DNA of 64,000 bases from Poritiphilus sp965212595 (GCA_965212595.1 CBDBVE010000009.1:62001-126000); one strand, 5' to 3'; counted from the first letter of the stretch, positions 35,843 through 44,866 are shown. Made by a program: numbers and translations. Notes: a model not told the origin generated them from the sequence alone.

Positions 35843-37540
35843 ATGCCCCTAAAAGAAATAAATAGCCCATACATTAAGTATAACCCTGGAAGATATAGGC
35901 TAATAAGCGCAGTGATTTGTACGGTTTTTTTGAACCTCGTGCTTGTGGGGTGCAAAAAGTCTGCTGCCACTTCTATTCCGCAAGATCGTCCTCCAAATAT
36001 TATATTTATAATGGCCGATGATCACGCCTATCAAGCTCTGAGTGCTTATGGCCATCCAATAAGTACGTTGGCACCCACTCCAAACATCGACCGAATTGCA
36101 CAAAGTGGAGCGCTTTTTACTCGGGCCTATTGTACGAATTCTATTTGTGGACCCAGTAGGGCGGTGATACTTACTGGAAAACATAGCCATATGAATGGCT
36201 TTAGAATGAATGGGGAACGCTTCGATGGTAATCAGCCCACGCTGCCGAAATACCTTCGGGAAATAGGTTATAAAACTGGTATTGTAGGGAAATGGCATTT
36301 GCATGGAGAACCCATGGGTTTTGATTACTGGGACATTCTCAACGATCAGGGGAACTACTACAATCCAGAGTTCATCAGCGGAGGAGACACTACCGTAATT
36401 GAAGGATATACGACAGATATTATCACCAAGAAAGGGCTGAATTGGCTCAAAGAAGTTATAGCGCAGAAGGGAGCTCCTTTCTTTTTAATGGTTCACCATA
36501 AAGCACCTCATAGAAACTGGATGCCTGCTCCCAGACATTTAAACAAGTATGATTCGGTTAGCTTTCCTTTGCCCGAGAATTACTTTCCCTCGTTTAGGAA
36601 TCAAACTGCAGCAGCACAGCAGCAGCAGACAATTTACAGAGATATGTATGAAGGTCACGATCTCAAAATGACAAAAAGTCTCGGAAGCGCTGAGCTAGCT
36701 CACAACCCATGGAAGACAGATTTTGAACGCATGACCACCTCACAAAGGGCAAAGTGGGATCTGGCTTATCAACCTGAGAACGACGCCTATCACAATACAA
36801 AACCTGAAGGAAAAGATTTGCAGGTTTGGAAAGGACAACGCTACCTTAGAGACTACTTAGCCTCTATTGCCGCCGTGGATGAGGGAGTAGGAAGGTTGTT
36901 GGATTACCTAGAGAAAAACAAACTCCATAAGAACACGCTGGTTGTTTATACCTCAGATCAAGGATTTTATCTAGGGGAAAAAGGATGGTTTGACAAGCGC
37001 TTTATGTACGAAGAGTCTTTTAGAGTACCTTTGTTAATGCAGTGGCCCGGAAAAGTGGCCGAAGGGAGTAAGATCAATGCACTGGTACAGAACCTGGATT
37101 TTGCCCAGACATTTTTAGATTTTGCAGGGGGAGAGATGTTCACCACAGAAATGCAGGGACAATCGCTTAGGGGGTTGTTGGAGGGCCATCAAAAGGAGGG
37201 GAAATTTAGAGATGCTTTGTACTATCATTACTATGATTTCCCGGCATTTCATATGGTTAAGAAGCATTACGGCATTCGTACCGATCAGTATAAATTAATC
37301 CATTTTTACGACGATATAGACAGTTGGGAATTTTATGATCTTGATGAAGACCCACAAGAGACTTATAACGCTATTGAAGATCCGGAGTACCGGAATATTG
37401 TCTCCCAGCTTCGCCTAAAACTAGATAGCATTCAAAACTATTATCGCGTTGGGGAAAAGGAGTTTGAAAAGGCTCCAAAAAACATGATAGAAAAAGCATA
37501 TTCAGATTTCGAGAGGTTAAGGAGATTTGATAAACAGTAA
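35843..37540 (+). CDS. Formylglycine-dependent sulfatase (S1_11-like)
   Basis: 565 aa. Signal peptide with lipobox LVGC (Cys about 37). Alkaline-phosphatase-fold sulfatase: metal-binding MADDHAYQALS, the modification motif C102-G-P-S-R, GKWHLHGEPMGFDYW, KAPHRNWMPAPRHL, YTSDQGFYLGEKGWFDKRFMYEE and a C-terminal HYGIRTDQYKLIHF. The order and wording of these blocks resemble the S1_11 GlcNAc-6-O-sulfatases of Bacteroides. It uses Cys, so it needs a formylglycine-generating anSME or FGE, which is not in this window. It likely removes sulfate from the PUL's glycan. Substrate assignment is by resemblance recalled, not by a search. Confidence 0.92.
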   Translation: MPLKEINSPYIKYNPGRYRLISAVICTVFLNLVLVGCKKSAATSIPQDRPPNIIFIMADDHAYQALSAYGHPISTLAPTPNIDRIAQSGALFTRAYCTNSICGPSRAVILTGKHSHMNGFRMNGERFDGNQPTLPKYLREIGYKTGIVGKWHLHGEPMGFDYWDILNDQGNYYNPEFISGGDTTVIEGYTTDIITKKGLNWLKEVIAQKGAPFFLMVHHKAPHRNWMPAPRHLNKYDSVSFPLPENYFPSFRNQTAAAQQQQTIYRDMYEGHDLKMTKSLGSAELAHNPWKTDFERMTTSQRAKWDLAYQPENDAYHNTKPEGKDLQVWKGQRYLRDYLASIAAVDEGVGRLLDYLEKNKLHKNTLVVYTSDQGFYLGEKGWFDKRFMYEESFRVPLLMQWPGKVAEGSKINALVQNLDFAQTFLDFAGGEMFTTEMQGQSLRGLLEGHQKEGKFRDALYYHYYDFPAFHMVKKHYGIRTDQYKLIHFYDDIDSWEFYDLDEDPQETYNAIEDPEYRNIVSQLRLKLDSIQNYYRVGEKEFEKAPKNMIEKAYSDFERLRRFDKQ

Positions 37541-37551
37541 TCCTTACTTTA

Positions 37552-38385
37552 ATGAAATACTTAAGATTTTTCTTTTTGCTAAGCGCAACTTACCTAAGTG
37601 GTCAAACCTTGAGTACCCTAACCTATAATATTCGATATGATAACCCAAATGATAGCCTAAACGGCTGGCATCAGCGTAAGGCCAATTTGATTTCACAGTT
37701 GGCGTTTTGCGACCTTGATGTCTTTGGCACGCAAGAGGGCTTATTACATCAACTAAAAGATATTAAAACTTCCTTGAAAGAATATGCATTTATTGGAAAA
37801 GGGAGAGAAGATGGGAAAGAGGCAGGTGAGTTTTCGGCAATTTTTTACCATACCAAAAAACTTAGGTTGCTGACGGATAAAACTTTTTGGCTTTCTGAAA
37901 CACCAGACCAGCCCTCCAAAGGTTGGGATGCCGCTATAAAACGAGTTTGCACCTATGCCTTGTTTGAAACTAAAAAAGAACGTCAACGCTTCTATGTTTT
38001 TAATACCCATTTTGATCATGTTGGAGAGCAGGCAAGAAGGCAAAGCACGCGTTTGATCATCCAAAAAATAAAAGAAATCAATCACGACAAGCTTCCTGTT
38101 TTACTTATGGGAGACTTCAATCTGGAACCGGAAGATCCCAGTATCGAATTCCTTTCCAAGCAAATGGATGATGCACACAATCTGGCCGGAGAACAAGCTC
38201 ACGGCCCATCAGGAACCTTCAATGGATTTAATTTTTCGGAAGCTGTTACAAGACGTATAGATTATATATTCCTTTCAAGGGGAGAATTTAAGGTCCTCAA
38301 ATATGCCATACTGAACGATACAGAAAAGGGACGCTATCCTTCAGATCATCTTCCCGTCCATACGAAGCTAAAGTTCGGGGAATAA
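37552..38385 (+). CDS. Secreted endonuclease/exonuclease/phosphatase (EEP) family protein
   Basis: 277 aa with a signal peptide ending LSGQ. EEP fold motifs: LTYNIRYDNPNDSLNGW, FGTQEGL (catalytic Glu), NTHFDHVG, LMGDFNLEPED and YPSDHLPV. EEP enzymes cleave phosphodiesters or phosphomonoesters. Secreted Bacteroidota members occur in PULs without a defined role. It starts 11 bp after the sulfatase stop, so it belongs to the same operon. It could hydrolyse a phosphate-bearing substituent on the polymer, or act on extracellular DNA (inference). Confidence 0.85.
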   Translation: MKYLRFFFLLSATYLSGQTLSTLTYNIRYDNPNDSLNGWHQRKANLISQLAFCDLDVFGTQEGLLHQLKDIKTSLKEYAFIGKGREDGKEAGEFSAIFYHTKKLRLLTDKTFWLSETPDQPSKGWDAAIKRVCTYALFETKKERQRFYVFNTHFDHVGEQARRQSTRLIIQKIKEINHDKLPVLLMGDFNLEPEDPSIEFLSKQMDDAHNLAGEQAHGPSGTFNGFNFSEAVTRRIDYIFLSRGEFKVLKYAILNDTEKGRYPSDHLPVHTKLKFGE

Positions 38386-38401
38386 ATAATTTCTCATACA
38401 T

Positions 38402-39157
38402 CTAGCGGAACAGGATTAAGATAGCCCCCAAAGCTGTCAGCACCAGGATCATCTTACGGTAAAACCCTTCCTTAATAATGCCAACGAGCCTAACTCCAAG
38501 GAAGAGGCCTAAAAGAACACCAGGAAGTAATTTCAAATTAATCCATAGACTTTCCACAGTGATCGTTTTCCAAACAAAGAAATGGAAAGGGAGTTTCAGC
38601 AAATTTATAATAAGAAATAACCAGGCAGCGGTGCCTATGAATTCGTTTTTTGGCAATCGCATAGCTAAAAAATAGACGTTCGAAAACGCACCAGCCAAAT
38701 TCCCTATCATGGTAGTAATCCCAGCCATAATCCCCATGAAGCCGCCAAAAGCCCAATGCCTGGGTACGGTTTTGGTTTTTCTAAGGTCCCACCAGGCCAT
38801 CAGAAAGACGGTGGTTAGAATAATGACCACCATACAGATCTTAAAAGTTTTTTCGGGGAGGTCCTTACCAATGAATACGCCAATTAGAAGTCCAATAACC
38901 ATCCAGGGAAGGAATCGAAGTATATAGCTCCAACGTGTATGCCTATTGTAATAGAAAACCGCAAAAAGATCACCAGCCACTAACAAAGGGACAATTAAAC
39001 CGGTAGATTCCCTGGCTCCGAATGCCAGCGCCATTAGGGTTACGATAATAACCGCGATCCCCTTAATTCCGGATTTGGAAATACCTAAAATGAAAGCCGC
39101 AACAAAAGCAATAATCCAGGAAGTGAAAGAAACATCTGGGCTTGGCAATAACGGCAT
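38402..39157 (-). CDS. TauE/SafE family membrane exporter
   Basis: 251 aa, about eight hydrophobic helices in two halves with the TauE/SafE glycine-rich motifs (FVAAFILGISKSGIKGIAV and FMGIMAGITTMIGNLAGAFSNVYFL). Members export or import small sulfur anions such as sulfite and sulfoacetate, though many are uncharacterised. It sits on the opposite strand inside the PUL, next to the sulfatase and EEP genes. A role in disposing of sulfate or sulfite after desulfation is possible but unproven. Confidence 0.87.
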   Translation of the reverse strand: MPLLPSPDVSFTSWIIAFVAAFILGISKSGIKGIAVIIVTLMALAFGARESTGLIVPLLVAGDLFAVFYYNRHTRWSYILRFLPWMVIGLLIGVFIGKDLPEKTFKICMVVIILTTVFLMAWWDLRKTKTVPRHWAFGGFMGIMAGITTMIGNLAGAFSNVYFLAMRLPKNEFIGTAAWLFLIINLLKLPFHFFVWKTITVESLWINLKLLPGVLLGLFLGVRLVGIIKEGFYRKMILVLTALGAILILFR

Positions 39158-39180
39158 GTTTGGTTTTTAAAAATCCAAAA

Positions 39181-39188
39181 CAAAGGTA
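39181..39188 (-). promoter_or_regulatory. Putative -7 element for the TauE/SafE gene
   Basis: On the minus strand this reads TACCTTTG, a full match to the TAnnTTTG -7 motif, and it ends 23 bp before the start codon at 39157. No clear -33 TTG at the usual distance was found. Confidence 0.35.
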
Positions 39189-39230
39189 TCCCAAAAAACA
39201 ATATCTTTAAGGCTCAACCAAAACCAGACT

Positions 39231-41042
39231 ATGGAACTCAGTACCTTAGACTATAGCTTTATTATTGTATTCTTCTCGATCGTTCTTGGTATCGGGATTT
39301 ATGTTTCCAAAAAATCAGGTAAGAACTCCTCTGAATTTTTCCTTTCGGGTAGAACCATGCCTTGGTGGCTGTTGGGACTCTCCATGGTAGCTACCACTTT
39401 TTCAACAGACACTCCTAATCTGGTAACCGATTTGGTACGAACTAAAGGGGTATCAGGAAATTGGGGATGGTGGTGTTTCTTGCTTACCGGAATGCTCACA
39501 GTTTTTGTCTATGCGAAACTTTGGCGGAAATCTAATTTAAATACAGATCTCGAGTTTTATGAAATACGTTATGGTGGCAAGGCGGCAAGCTTTTTAAGGA
39601 AATTCAGAGCCGTTTATCTTGGAGTTTTGTTTAACGTGATTACCATGTCTGCAGTTACCTTAGCGGCTATCAAAATAGGAGGCATTATGCTTGGCTTGGA
39701 GCCCTGGGAAACCGTTGTTAGCGCGGGACTAATTACAGTTACTTTTAGTGCCCTTGGCGGCTTTAAGGGCGTTGTATATACAGACTTCCTACTATTCTTC
39801 GTCGCGATGGCAGGTGCCATAGGGGCGGCATTCTACCTCGTCAATATTCCCGAAGTTGGAGGATTACAGGCTATTCTGGAGAGTGAGAACGTCAAGGAAA
39901 AAATCAATATTTTACCCGATTTTAGCGATAAAAAAGCGGTTATTACCATATTGATCATACCTCTTGCGGTACAATGGTGGAGTTCCTGGTATCCGGGAGG
40001 AGAGCCTGGAGGCGGTGGTTATATAGCGCAGCGGATGCTGGCTGCAAAAAATGAGAACCACGCCATTGGAGCTACCTTTTTCTTCAATATTATGCACTAT
40101 GCTTTAAGGCCCTGGCCCTGGATCCTGGTTGCCCTCGCATCCCTGGTAGTTTTTCCAGACGTAGCAAGTATTTCTGCGGCATTTCCAAATATCCCGGCAG
40201 ATAAACTCGGACACGATCTTGCGTATTCCGCCATGCTTACCAAATTACCAAGTGGCTTGTTGGGTGTTGTATTGGCCTCTTTAATAGCGGCATATATGAG
40301 CACCATTTCTACCCAGTTGAATTGGGGATCATCCTATATAGTTTATGACTTTTACAAACAGCAGATAAACCCCAATGCCACAGAAAAGCAAATGGTCTCC
40401 GTAGGGAGATTGTCCACAGTTATTCTAATGATTTTGAGCGCTTTTTTGGCATTAGCCATGCAGAGTGCAATGGGGGTCTTTAATCTTCTGCTTTCATTCG
40501 GAGCGGGCACGGGCTTGATTTTTATTCTTCGCTGGTTCTGGTGGAGAATCAACGCCTGGAGTGAAATTTCTGCGATGTTTTCCTCAGGGATACTGGCAAT
40601 TCTTTTGGAAACAACTTCTTTGAAACCCTTTTTATTTGATCCGCAAACCGGCTTACTTCCAGATTGGGCAGAACTTCCTTTTATTATGATAGTAACTTCT
40701 GTTATCTGGTTAACGGCCACCTTTGTAACACAGCCAGAAACCAAAGATGTTCTCAGAAGCTTTTATAAGAAAATACAACCTGGTGGTCCAGGCTGGTCTA
40801 AAGTGGTGAACGAGGCCAAGTCAGAAGATCTCAATATTGTTGATACGAATGAAAAATGGAGTGTTCCTTCTGGAATTACAGCAATGTTATTGGGTGTCGC
40901 TTTAATCTATTCTCTGTTGTTTGCTACAGGCTATTGGATTTATGGCAGAACAACTGCAGCAATTATCTTGAGTGTGGTTGCCCTGGTTTCTGGCCTGCTA
41001 CTGATAAGGACCTGGAATAAGATGAAGACTAATCTTTTATAA
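39231..41042 (+). CDS. Sodium/solute symporter (SSS family), PUL-associated
   Basis: 603 aa, about 14-15 hydrophobic segments. SSS signature segments are SGKNSSEFFLSGRTMPWWLLGLS and LIAAYMSTISTQLNWGSSY, with TDTPNLVTDLVR in the first core helix pair. It is longer than the symporter of the GH2 cluster. The adjacent PUL enzymes suggest it imports the mono- or oligosaccharide released in the periplasm. It precedes the HGSNAT-like gene by 5 bp. Confidence 0.88.
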   Translation: MELSTLDYSFIIVFFSIVLGIGIYVSKKSGKNSSEFFLSGRTMPWWLLGLSMVATTFSTDTPNLVTDLVRTKGVSGNWGWWCFLLTGMLTVFVYAKLWRKSNLNTDLEFYEIRYGGKAASFLRKFRAVYLGVLFNVITMSAVTLAAIKIGGIMLGLEPWETVVSAGLITVTFSALGGFKGVVYTDFLLFFVAMAGAIGAAFYLVNIPEVGGLQAILESENVKEKINILPDFSDKKAVITILIIPLAVQWWSSWYPGGEPGGGGYIAQRMLAAKNENHAIGATFFFNIMHYALRPWPWILVALASLVVFPDVASISAAFPNIPADKLGHDLAYSAMLTKLPSGLLGVVLASLIAAYMSTISTQLNWGSSYIVYDFYKQQINPNATEKQMVSVGRLSTVILMILSAFLALAMQSAMGVFNLLLSFGAGTGLIFILRWFWWRINAWSEISAMFSSGILAILLETTSLKPFLFDPQTGLLPDWAELPFIMIVTSVIWLTATFVTQPETKDVLRSFYKKIQPGGPGWSKVVNEAKSEDLNIVDTNEKWSVPSGITAMLLGVALIYSLLFATGYWIYGRTTAAIILSVVALVSGLLLIRTWNKMKTNLL

Positions 41043-41047
41043 AGGCT

Positions 41048-42142
41048 ATGGAGTTAAAGAATAGAATTCTTTCGGTTGATATTTTCAGAGGGCTGACCAT
41101 AGTCCTCATGATATTGGTGAATACCCCGGGCACCTGGTCAAATGTATACGCTCCGTTTTTGCATGCAAAGTGGCATGGGTATACCCCTACAGATCTGGTT
41201 TTTCCTTTTTTCCTTTTTATTGTAGGCACCTCCATAGTATTTGCATATAGAAACAAAAAAGCGGATTCTTCTGCATACAAGAAGATCGTGATTAGAACCT
41301 TAAAGTTGATTGGACTAGGGCTCTTTCTTGGAGCATTTACTATCGCTTTTCCCTTTATCAAAGACTTTGAAGAAATTCGCTTTCCTGGTGTGCTTCAGCG
41401 TATTGGGGTAGTCTTCTTCTTTGCCTCTATCTTTTTTCTCAACTTTAAATGGAAAACGCTTATTTGGATATGTGTTACATTACTTGTTGGCTATTGGCTT
41501 TTGATGGGTTATGTACCCGTTAATGGAGTGGCCTCTACCTTTGAGCGGGCCCCCAATAACCTGGCAAATTATGTAGACCTGAATGTATTGGGAACCCATA
41601 TGTGGAAGGAAGATTATGATCCCGAAGGCCTTCTGAGCACTATTCCCGCGGTATGTTCTTCTCTTTTAGGGATTTTCACCGGGTTGATACTTACTTCCAA
41701 ACAATCAGAAAAGATACGGCTAATGGTGGGGATTGGAGGAAGCTTGCTAATTGTGGGTCATTTGTGGGACTTTATTTTTCCAATCAATAAGGCACTTTGG
41801 ACCAGTAGTTTTGTACTGGTTACAGCGGGGTGGGCCAACATGATCCTGGCCCTGATCTATTATATTACGGATGTAAGAAAGATACATTTTGGAAGTGTTT
41901 TTAGATATGCCGGCGCTAACGCTATTACGGTGTATTTTTTATCCAGTTTTATAACTAAGCTTTTTTATTCTATCAAAGTTACAGAAGACACAAGCCTACA
42001 CGCCTGGCTATTCCAAAACATCTTTGTACATGACTTTATGTCGGCCAGCACTTCTTCCCTGCTCTATGGACTAAGTGTTGTAGCCTTTTATGTTTTGCTG
42101 GCATATGTATTGTATAAGCGGAAGATCTTTATAAAAGTCTAG
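41048..42142 (+). CDS. HGSNAT/NagX-like membrane acyltransferase family (COG4299/DUF5009)
   Basis: 364 aa, about ten hydrophobic helices. It has the family N-terminus SVDIFRGLTIVLMILVNTPG and the motif HAKWHGYTPTDLVFPFFLFIVG, shared with human heparan-alpha-glucosaminide N-acetyltransferase and bacterial NagX. Such proteins are linked to acetylation or handling of terminal glucosamine. Together with the sulfatase and PUL context, this hints at a hexosamine in the substrate. The bacterial enzymes' reaction is not well defined. Confidence 0.85.
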   Translation: MELKNRILSVDIFRGLTIVLMILVNTPGTWSNVYAPFLHAKWHGYTPTDLVFPFFLFIVGTSIVFAYRNKKADSSAYKKIVIRTLKLIGLGLFLGAFTIAFPFIKDFEEIRFPGVLQRIGVVFFFASIFFLNFKWKTLIWICVTLLVGYWLLMGYVPVNGVASTFERAPNNLANYVDLNVLGTHMWKEDYDPEGLLSTIPAVCSSLLGIFTGLILTSKQSEKIRLMVGIGGSLLIVGHLWDFIFPINKALWTSSFVLVTAGWANMILALIYYITDVRKIHFGSVFRYAGANAITVYFLSSFITKLFYSIKVTEDTSLHAWLFQNIFVHDFMSASTSSLLYGLSVVAFYVLLAYVLYKRKIFIKV

Positions 42143-42146
42143 AATT

Positions 42147-42737
42147 TTAGGCATTTTGCGCCAATAGGCGGGCCACGTACTTGCCGATAACATCAAATTC
42201 TAAATTAACGGTAGTGCCAGGCTGATACGTTTTAAATAAGGTATTCTCATAAGTATAAGGAATAATAGCTACGCTAAAACTACCTTGGCCAGAGTCTACC
42301 ACTGTTAAGCTTACTCCGTCTACCGTAATGGAACCCTTTGTTATGGTGATATTACTTTTACCAGAATCGTATTTAAAACTAAAAAGCCAACTCCCATCCT
42401 TTTCGTTAATTGAAGTACAGACGCCTGTTTGGTCTATGTGTCCTTGAACAATATGACCGTCAAGCCTCGACCCTACCATTAACCCTCTTTCAAGGTTAAT
42501 TAAATCACCGATTTTAAGGGATCCCAAATTGGTTTTTTGTAGTGTTTCTTCAATTGCAGTTACGGTATAGCTGTCGTCGTTAAGGGCTATCACGGTCAGG
42601 CATACCCCATTATGCATTACACTTTGATCAATTTTTAGCTCCGCAGACAATGAGGAGTTCACAGTAATATGAAGGTTACCCTTTTCATTTTTTAGGTCGC
42701 TTACCAGGCCTAAAGTTTCAATTATTCCCGTAAACAT
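42147..42737 (-). CDS. ribE: Riboflavin synthase, alpha chain
   Basis: 196 aa from the ATG at 42737, where the canonical N-terminus MFTGIIETLG begins. In-frame starts upstream would add about 32 hydrophobic residues with no counterpart in the family. Two lumazine-binding repeats follow: the first with GVCLTV, the second with MVGSRLDGHIVQGHIDQTG and GVSLTV. It dismutates two 6,7-dimethyl-8-ribityllumazine molecules to riboflavin. Divergent from pdxA with only 59 bp between the two start codons. Confidence 0.96.
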   Translation of the reverse strand: MFTGIIETLGLVSDLKNEKGNLHITVNSSLSAELKIDQSVMHNGVCLTVIALNDDSYTVTAIEETLQKTNLGSLKIGDLINLERGLMVGSRLDGHIVQGHIDQTGVCTSINEKDGSWLFSFKYDSGKSNITITKGSITVDGVSLTVVDSGQGSFSVAIIPYTYENTLFKTYQPGTTVNLEFDVIGKYVARLLAQNA

Positions 42738-42754
42738 GTTCCGTTTAAATTGAG

Positions 42755-42762
42755 TAGTTTTG
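42755..42762 (+). promoter_or_regulatory. Putative -7 element for pdxA
   Basis: TAGTTTTG is a full match to TAnnTTTG and lies 34 bp upstream of the pdxA ATG, within the short divergent ribE-pdxA interval. No matching -33 TTG was found, so this is tentative. Confidence 0.35.
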
Positions 42763-42796
42763 CGCAATATTGCAAGGCCATAAAGGTAAAGATATA

Positions 42797-43843
42797 ATGC
42801 AGGATAAAGTAAAAATAAAAGTTGGGATTTCAATAGGGGATCTTAATGGCATAGGATGCGAGGTTGTGCTTAGGACTTTTGAAGACTCCAGGATGCTCGA
42901 CTTTTGCACCCCGGTCATTTTTGCTTCCAATAAGACCATTTCGCATCAAAAAAATGCCCTGAAAATTGATGTAAGCTTTCATGGAGTACAGGACGCGGCT
43001 AAAAGTGTTATTAATAAGATCAATGTTGTTAACGTATGGCAGGGTTCTCCCGAAATAAAATACGGAGAGGCAACTCAAGAAGGAGGTGATTATGCAATAC
43101 GCTCACTTAAAGCTGCCGTAGAGGCACTCAAGAAAGGAGAAATAGATGTCCTGGTTACCGCGCCAATAAACAAAAAAAATATTCAAACCAAAGACTTTAA
43201 TTTCCCTGGGCATACAGATTATCTTTCACAAGAACTTGATGGCGAAAGCCTCATGTTTATGATTTCTTCAGAGTTAAAAGTTGGCTTGCTTACAGATCAT
43301 GTGGCGGTTAAAAATGTTTCGGAAGAAATTACCGGAGAACTTATAGCCAGGAAGGCCCAGATTATTGAGAAGTCGCTAAAAGAGGACTTTGGCATTCAAA
43401 AACCGAAGATTGCCTTTTTAGGTATTAATCCTCATAGCGGTGATAATGGGGTTATTGGAAACGAAGATGATGAGATACTTAAACCGGCAATTAAGCTAAT
43501 GTCTGATGCAGGACATATGGTATTTGGCCCCTATGCTGCCGATAGTTTTTTCGGATCAAATACCCATTCAGGTTTTGACGCGGTATTGGCTGCTTATCAC
43601 GACCAGGGACTTATTCCGTTTAAAACACTATCTTTTGGCAAAGGTGTAAACTTTACGGCGGGCCTTTCTAAAGTCCGGACCTCGCCAGATCATGGAACTG
43701 CCTATGAAATAGCCGGAAAAGGTAAGGCAGACGCCCAATCTTTTAAGGAAGCCGTCTTTACGGCAATACAGATTTTTAAGAACAGACAGGAGCACCAGGA
43801 GCTCACAATAAACCCCTTGCAAAAACACAAAATTAAAAGATAA
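42797..43843 (+). CDS. pdxA: 4-hydroxythreonine-4-phosphate dehydrogenase
   Basis: 348 aa from the ATG at 42797, which gives the usual MQDKVKIKVGISIGDLNGIG start; upstream in-frame starts are less likely. PdxA motifs: TAPINKKN, FPGHTDYL, LLTDHVAV, INPHSGDNGVIG and AAYHDQGLIPFK with the metal-binding His residues. It oxidises 4-phosphohydroxy-L-threonine in deoxyxylulose-dependent pyridoxal phosphate synthesis. It is transcribed divergently from ribE and upstream of the DUF177-rpmF unit. Confidence 0.95.
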   Translation: MQDKVKIKVGISIGDLNGIGCEVVLRTFEDSRMLDFCTPVIFASNKTISHQKNALKIDVSFHGVQDAAKSVINKINVVNVWQGSPEIKYGEATQEGGDYAIRSLKAAVEALKKGEIDVLVTAPINKKNIQTKDFNFPGHTDYLSQELDGESLMFMISSELKVGLLTDHVAVKNVSEEITGELIARKAQIIEKSLKEDFGIQKPKIAFLGINPHSGDNGVIGNEDDEILKPAIKLMSDAGHMVFGPYAADSFFGSNTHSGFDAVLAAYHDQGLIPFKTLSFGKGVNFTAGLSKVRTSPDHGTAYEIAGKGKADAQSFKEAVFTAIQIFKNRQEHQELTINPLQKHKIKR

Positions 43844-43905
43844 TAATGCCTAAAATATGGGTGTTTTTAAGGGCTGAATTGGCAAAAATATATTGTGGTT
43901 TTTGA

Positions 43906-43935
43906 TTGGGGATTTAGAAAAAAAAAGTATCTTTG
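43906..43935 (+). promoter_or_regulatory. Strong flavobacterial-type promoter for DUF177-rpmF
   Basis: TTG at 43906-43908, a 19-bp spacer, then a perfect TATCTTTG at 43928-43935. It lies 21 bp upstream of the DUF177 start. This is the best match in the window to the Bacteroidota TTG-N19-TAnnTTTG promoter type, fitting a highly expressed ribosomal-protein gene. Confidence 0.7.
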
Positions 43936-43956
43936 CAGGCCTTAAACTAGTGTGTA

Positions 43957-44490
43957 ATGACGGAGCATAGGGAATACAGCATTCCTTTTTCGGGACTAAA
44001 ACAAGGAAAGCACGAGTTTAAATATAACATTGACAATGCGTTCTTTGAATCTTTTGGGTACAGCGAATTTAATGCTGCAAACATCGATTTAATAGTTTAC
44101 CTCAATCGGTTAACTACAATGTTGGAGTTTGAAATGAACGCCAGCGGAACTGTAAGTGTAGCTTGCGATCTGACCAGTGAGCCTTATGATCAAGAAATTG
44201 ACGGCAAACTGGAATTGGTGGTCAAATTTGGTGACGAATTCAATGATGAGGATGATGAAATACTCATTATTCCGCATGGAGAGCATCAGGTCAATATTGC
44301 GCAGTACATTTATGAGATGCTTGTGTTGGCCGTACCATCTAAAAGGGTTCATCCCGGGGTGCTGGATGGCACATTAAAGTCGGAAGCGCTTGAAAGATTG
44401 AAAGAATTACGACCCGGAGAGGAAAAGGAAAATAAAAAAGAAACAGATCCCAGGTGGGATGCACTAAAAAATTTACTAACGGATAAATAA
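43957..44490 (+). CDS. DUF177 / YceD family protein
   Basis: 177 aa with the DUF177 features: an N-terminal IPFSGLKQGKHEF, a central VSVACDLTSEPYDQEI, and an acidic NDEDDEILII segment that leads to an amphipathic helix. C-terminal DPRWDALKNLL. DUF177 proteins are found next to rpmF throughout bacteria and have been linked to 23S rRNA accumulation. Eight bp separate it from rpmF. Confidence 0.9.
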   Translation: MTEHREYSIPFSGLKQGKHEFKYNIDNAFFESFGYSEFNAANIDLIVYLNRLTTMLEFEMNASGTVSVACDLTSEPYDQEIDGKLELVVKFGDEFNDEDDEILIIPHGEHQVNIAQYIYEMLVLAVPSKRVHPGVLDGTLKSEALERLKELRPGEEKENKKETDPRWDALKNLLTDK

Positions 44491-44498
44491 GTTTCACA

Positions 44499-44696
44499 AT
44501 GGCACATCCTAAGAGAAAGATATCCAAAACTAGAAGAGATAAGCGTAGAACGCACTATAAGGCGGTAGCTCCTACACTTGCCAAAGACCCGACAACGGGA
44601 GAGATGCATTTGTATCACAGAGCACACTGGCACGAAGGGAAATTGTACTATAGAGGCCAGGTTTTGATCGATAAAACTGAGGAGGCGCCCGCCTAA
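44499..44696 (+). CDS. rpmF: 50S ribosomal protein L32
   Basis: 65 aa, starting MAHPKRKISKTRRDKRR, typical of L32. It lacks all Cys residues, so it is the zinc-free (C-minus) form. The length fits the family. It is directly followed by a stem-loop terminator before fabH. Confidence 0.95.
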   Translation: MAHPKRKISKTRRDKRRTHYKAVAPTLAKDPTTGEMHLYHRAHWHEGKLYYRGQVLIDKTEEAPA

Positions 44697-44718
44697 ATGA
44701 AAGGCGATAAAGAACATG

Positions 44719-44749
44719 ACTCTCACTGTAAAAAGTGGGAGTTTTTTTA
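44719..44749 (+). terminator. Rho-independent terminator after rpmF
   Basis: ACTCTCACT (44719-44727) pairs with AGTGGGAGT (44734-44742), with one mismatch or wobble, followed by a T tract (44742-44748). It lies 23 bp after the rpmF stop, so fabH expression would need read-through or its own promoter. Confidence 0.75.
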
Positions 44750-44781
44750 TGGATATTGAAGAAATCCTAAAAACGCCGTTT

Positions 44782-44815
44782 TTGCGCAAAAAGTCGCAAA
44801 AAATCCTTACTTTTC
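44782..44815 (+). promoter_or_regulatory. Possible promoter for fabH-accB-accC
   Basis: TTG at 44782-44784, a 23-bp spacer and TACTTTTC (44808-44815), one mismatch from TAnnTTTG, sit between the rpmF terminator and fabH. The spacer holds a short direct repeat (GCAAAAA). This would give the fatty-acid genes a promoter separate from rpmF. Tentative. Confidence 0.35.
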
Positions 44816-44866
44816 ACCAATTTTGGAGCATTTTTTAAAGGTTTCTTTTAAAAACCCAATTTAAAC

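Noticed and set aside
42738..42833. 32-residue N-terminal extension of riboflavin synthase
   Set aside because: It is not found in the family, which begins at MFTGIIE, and it overlaps pdxA and its promoter region.
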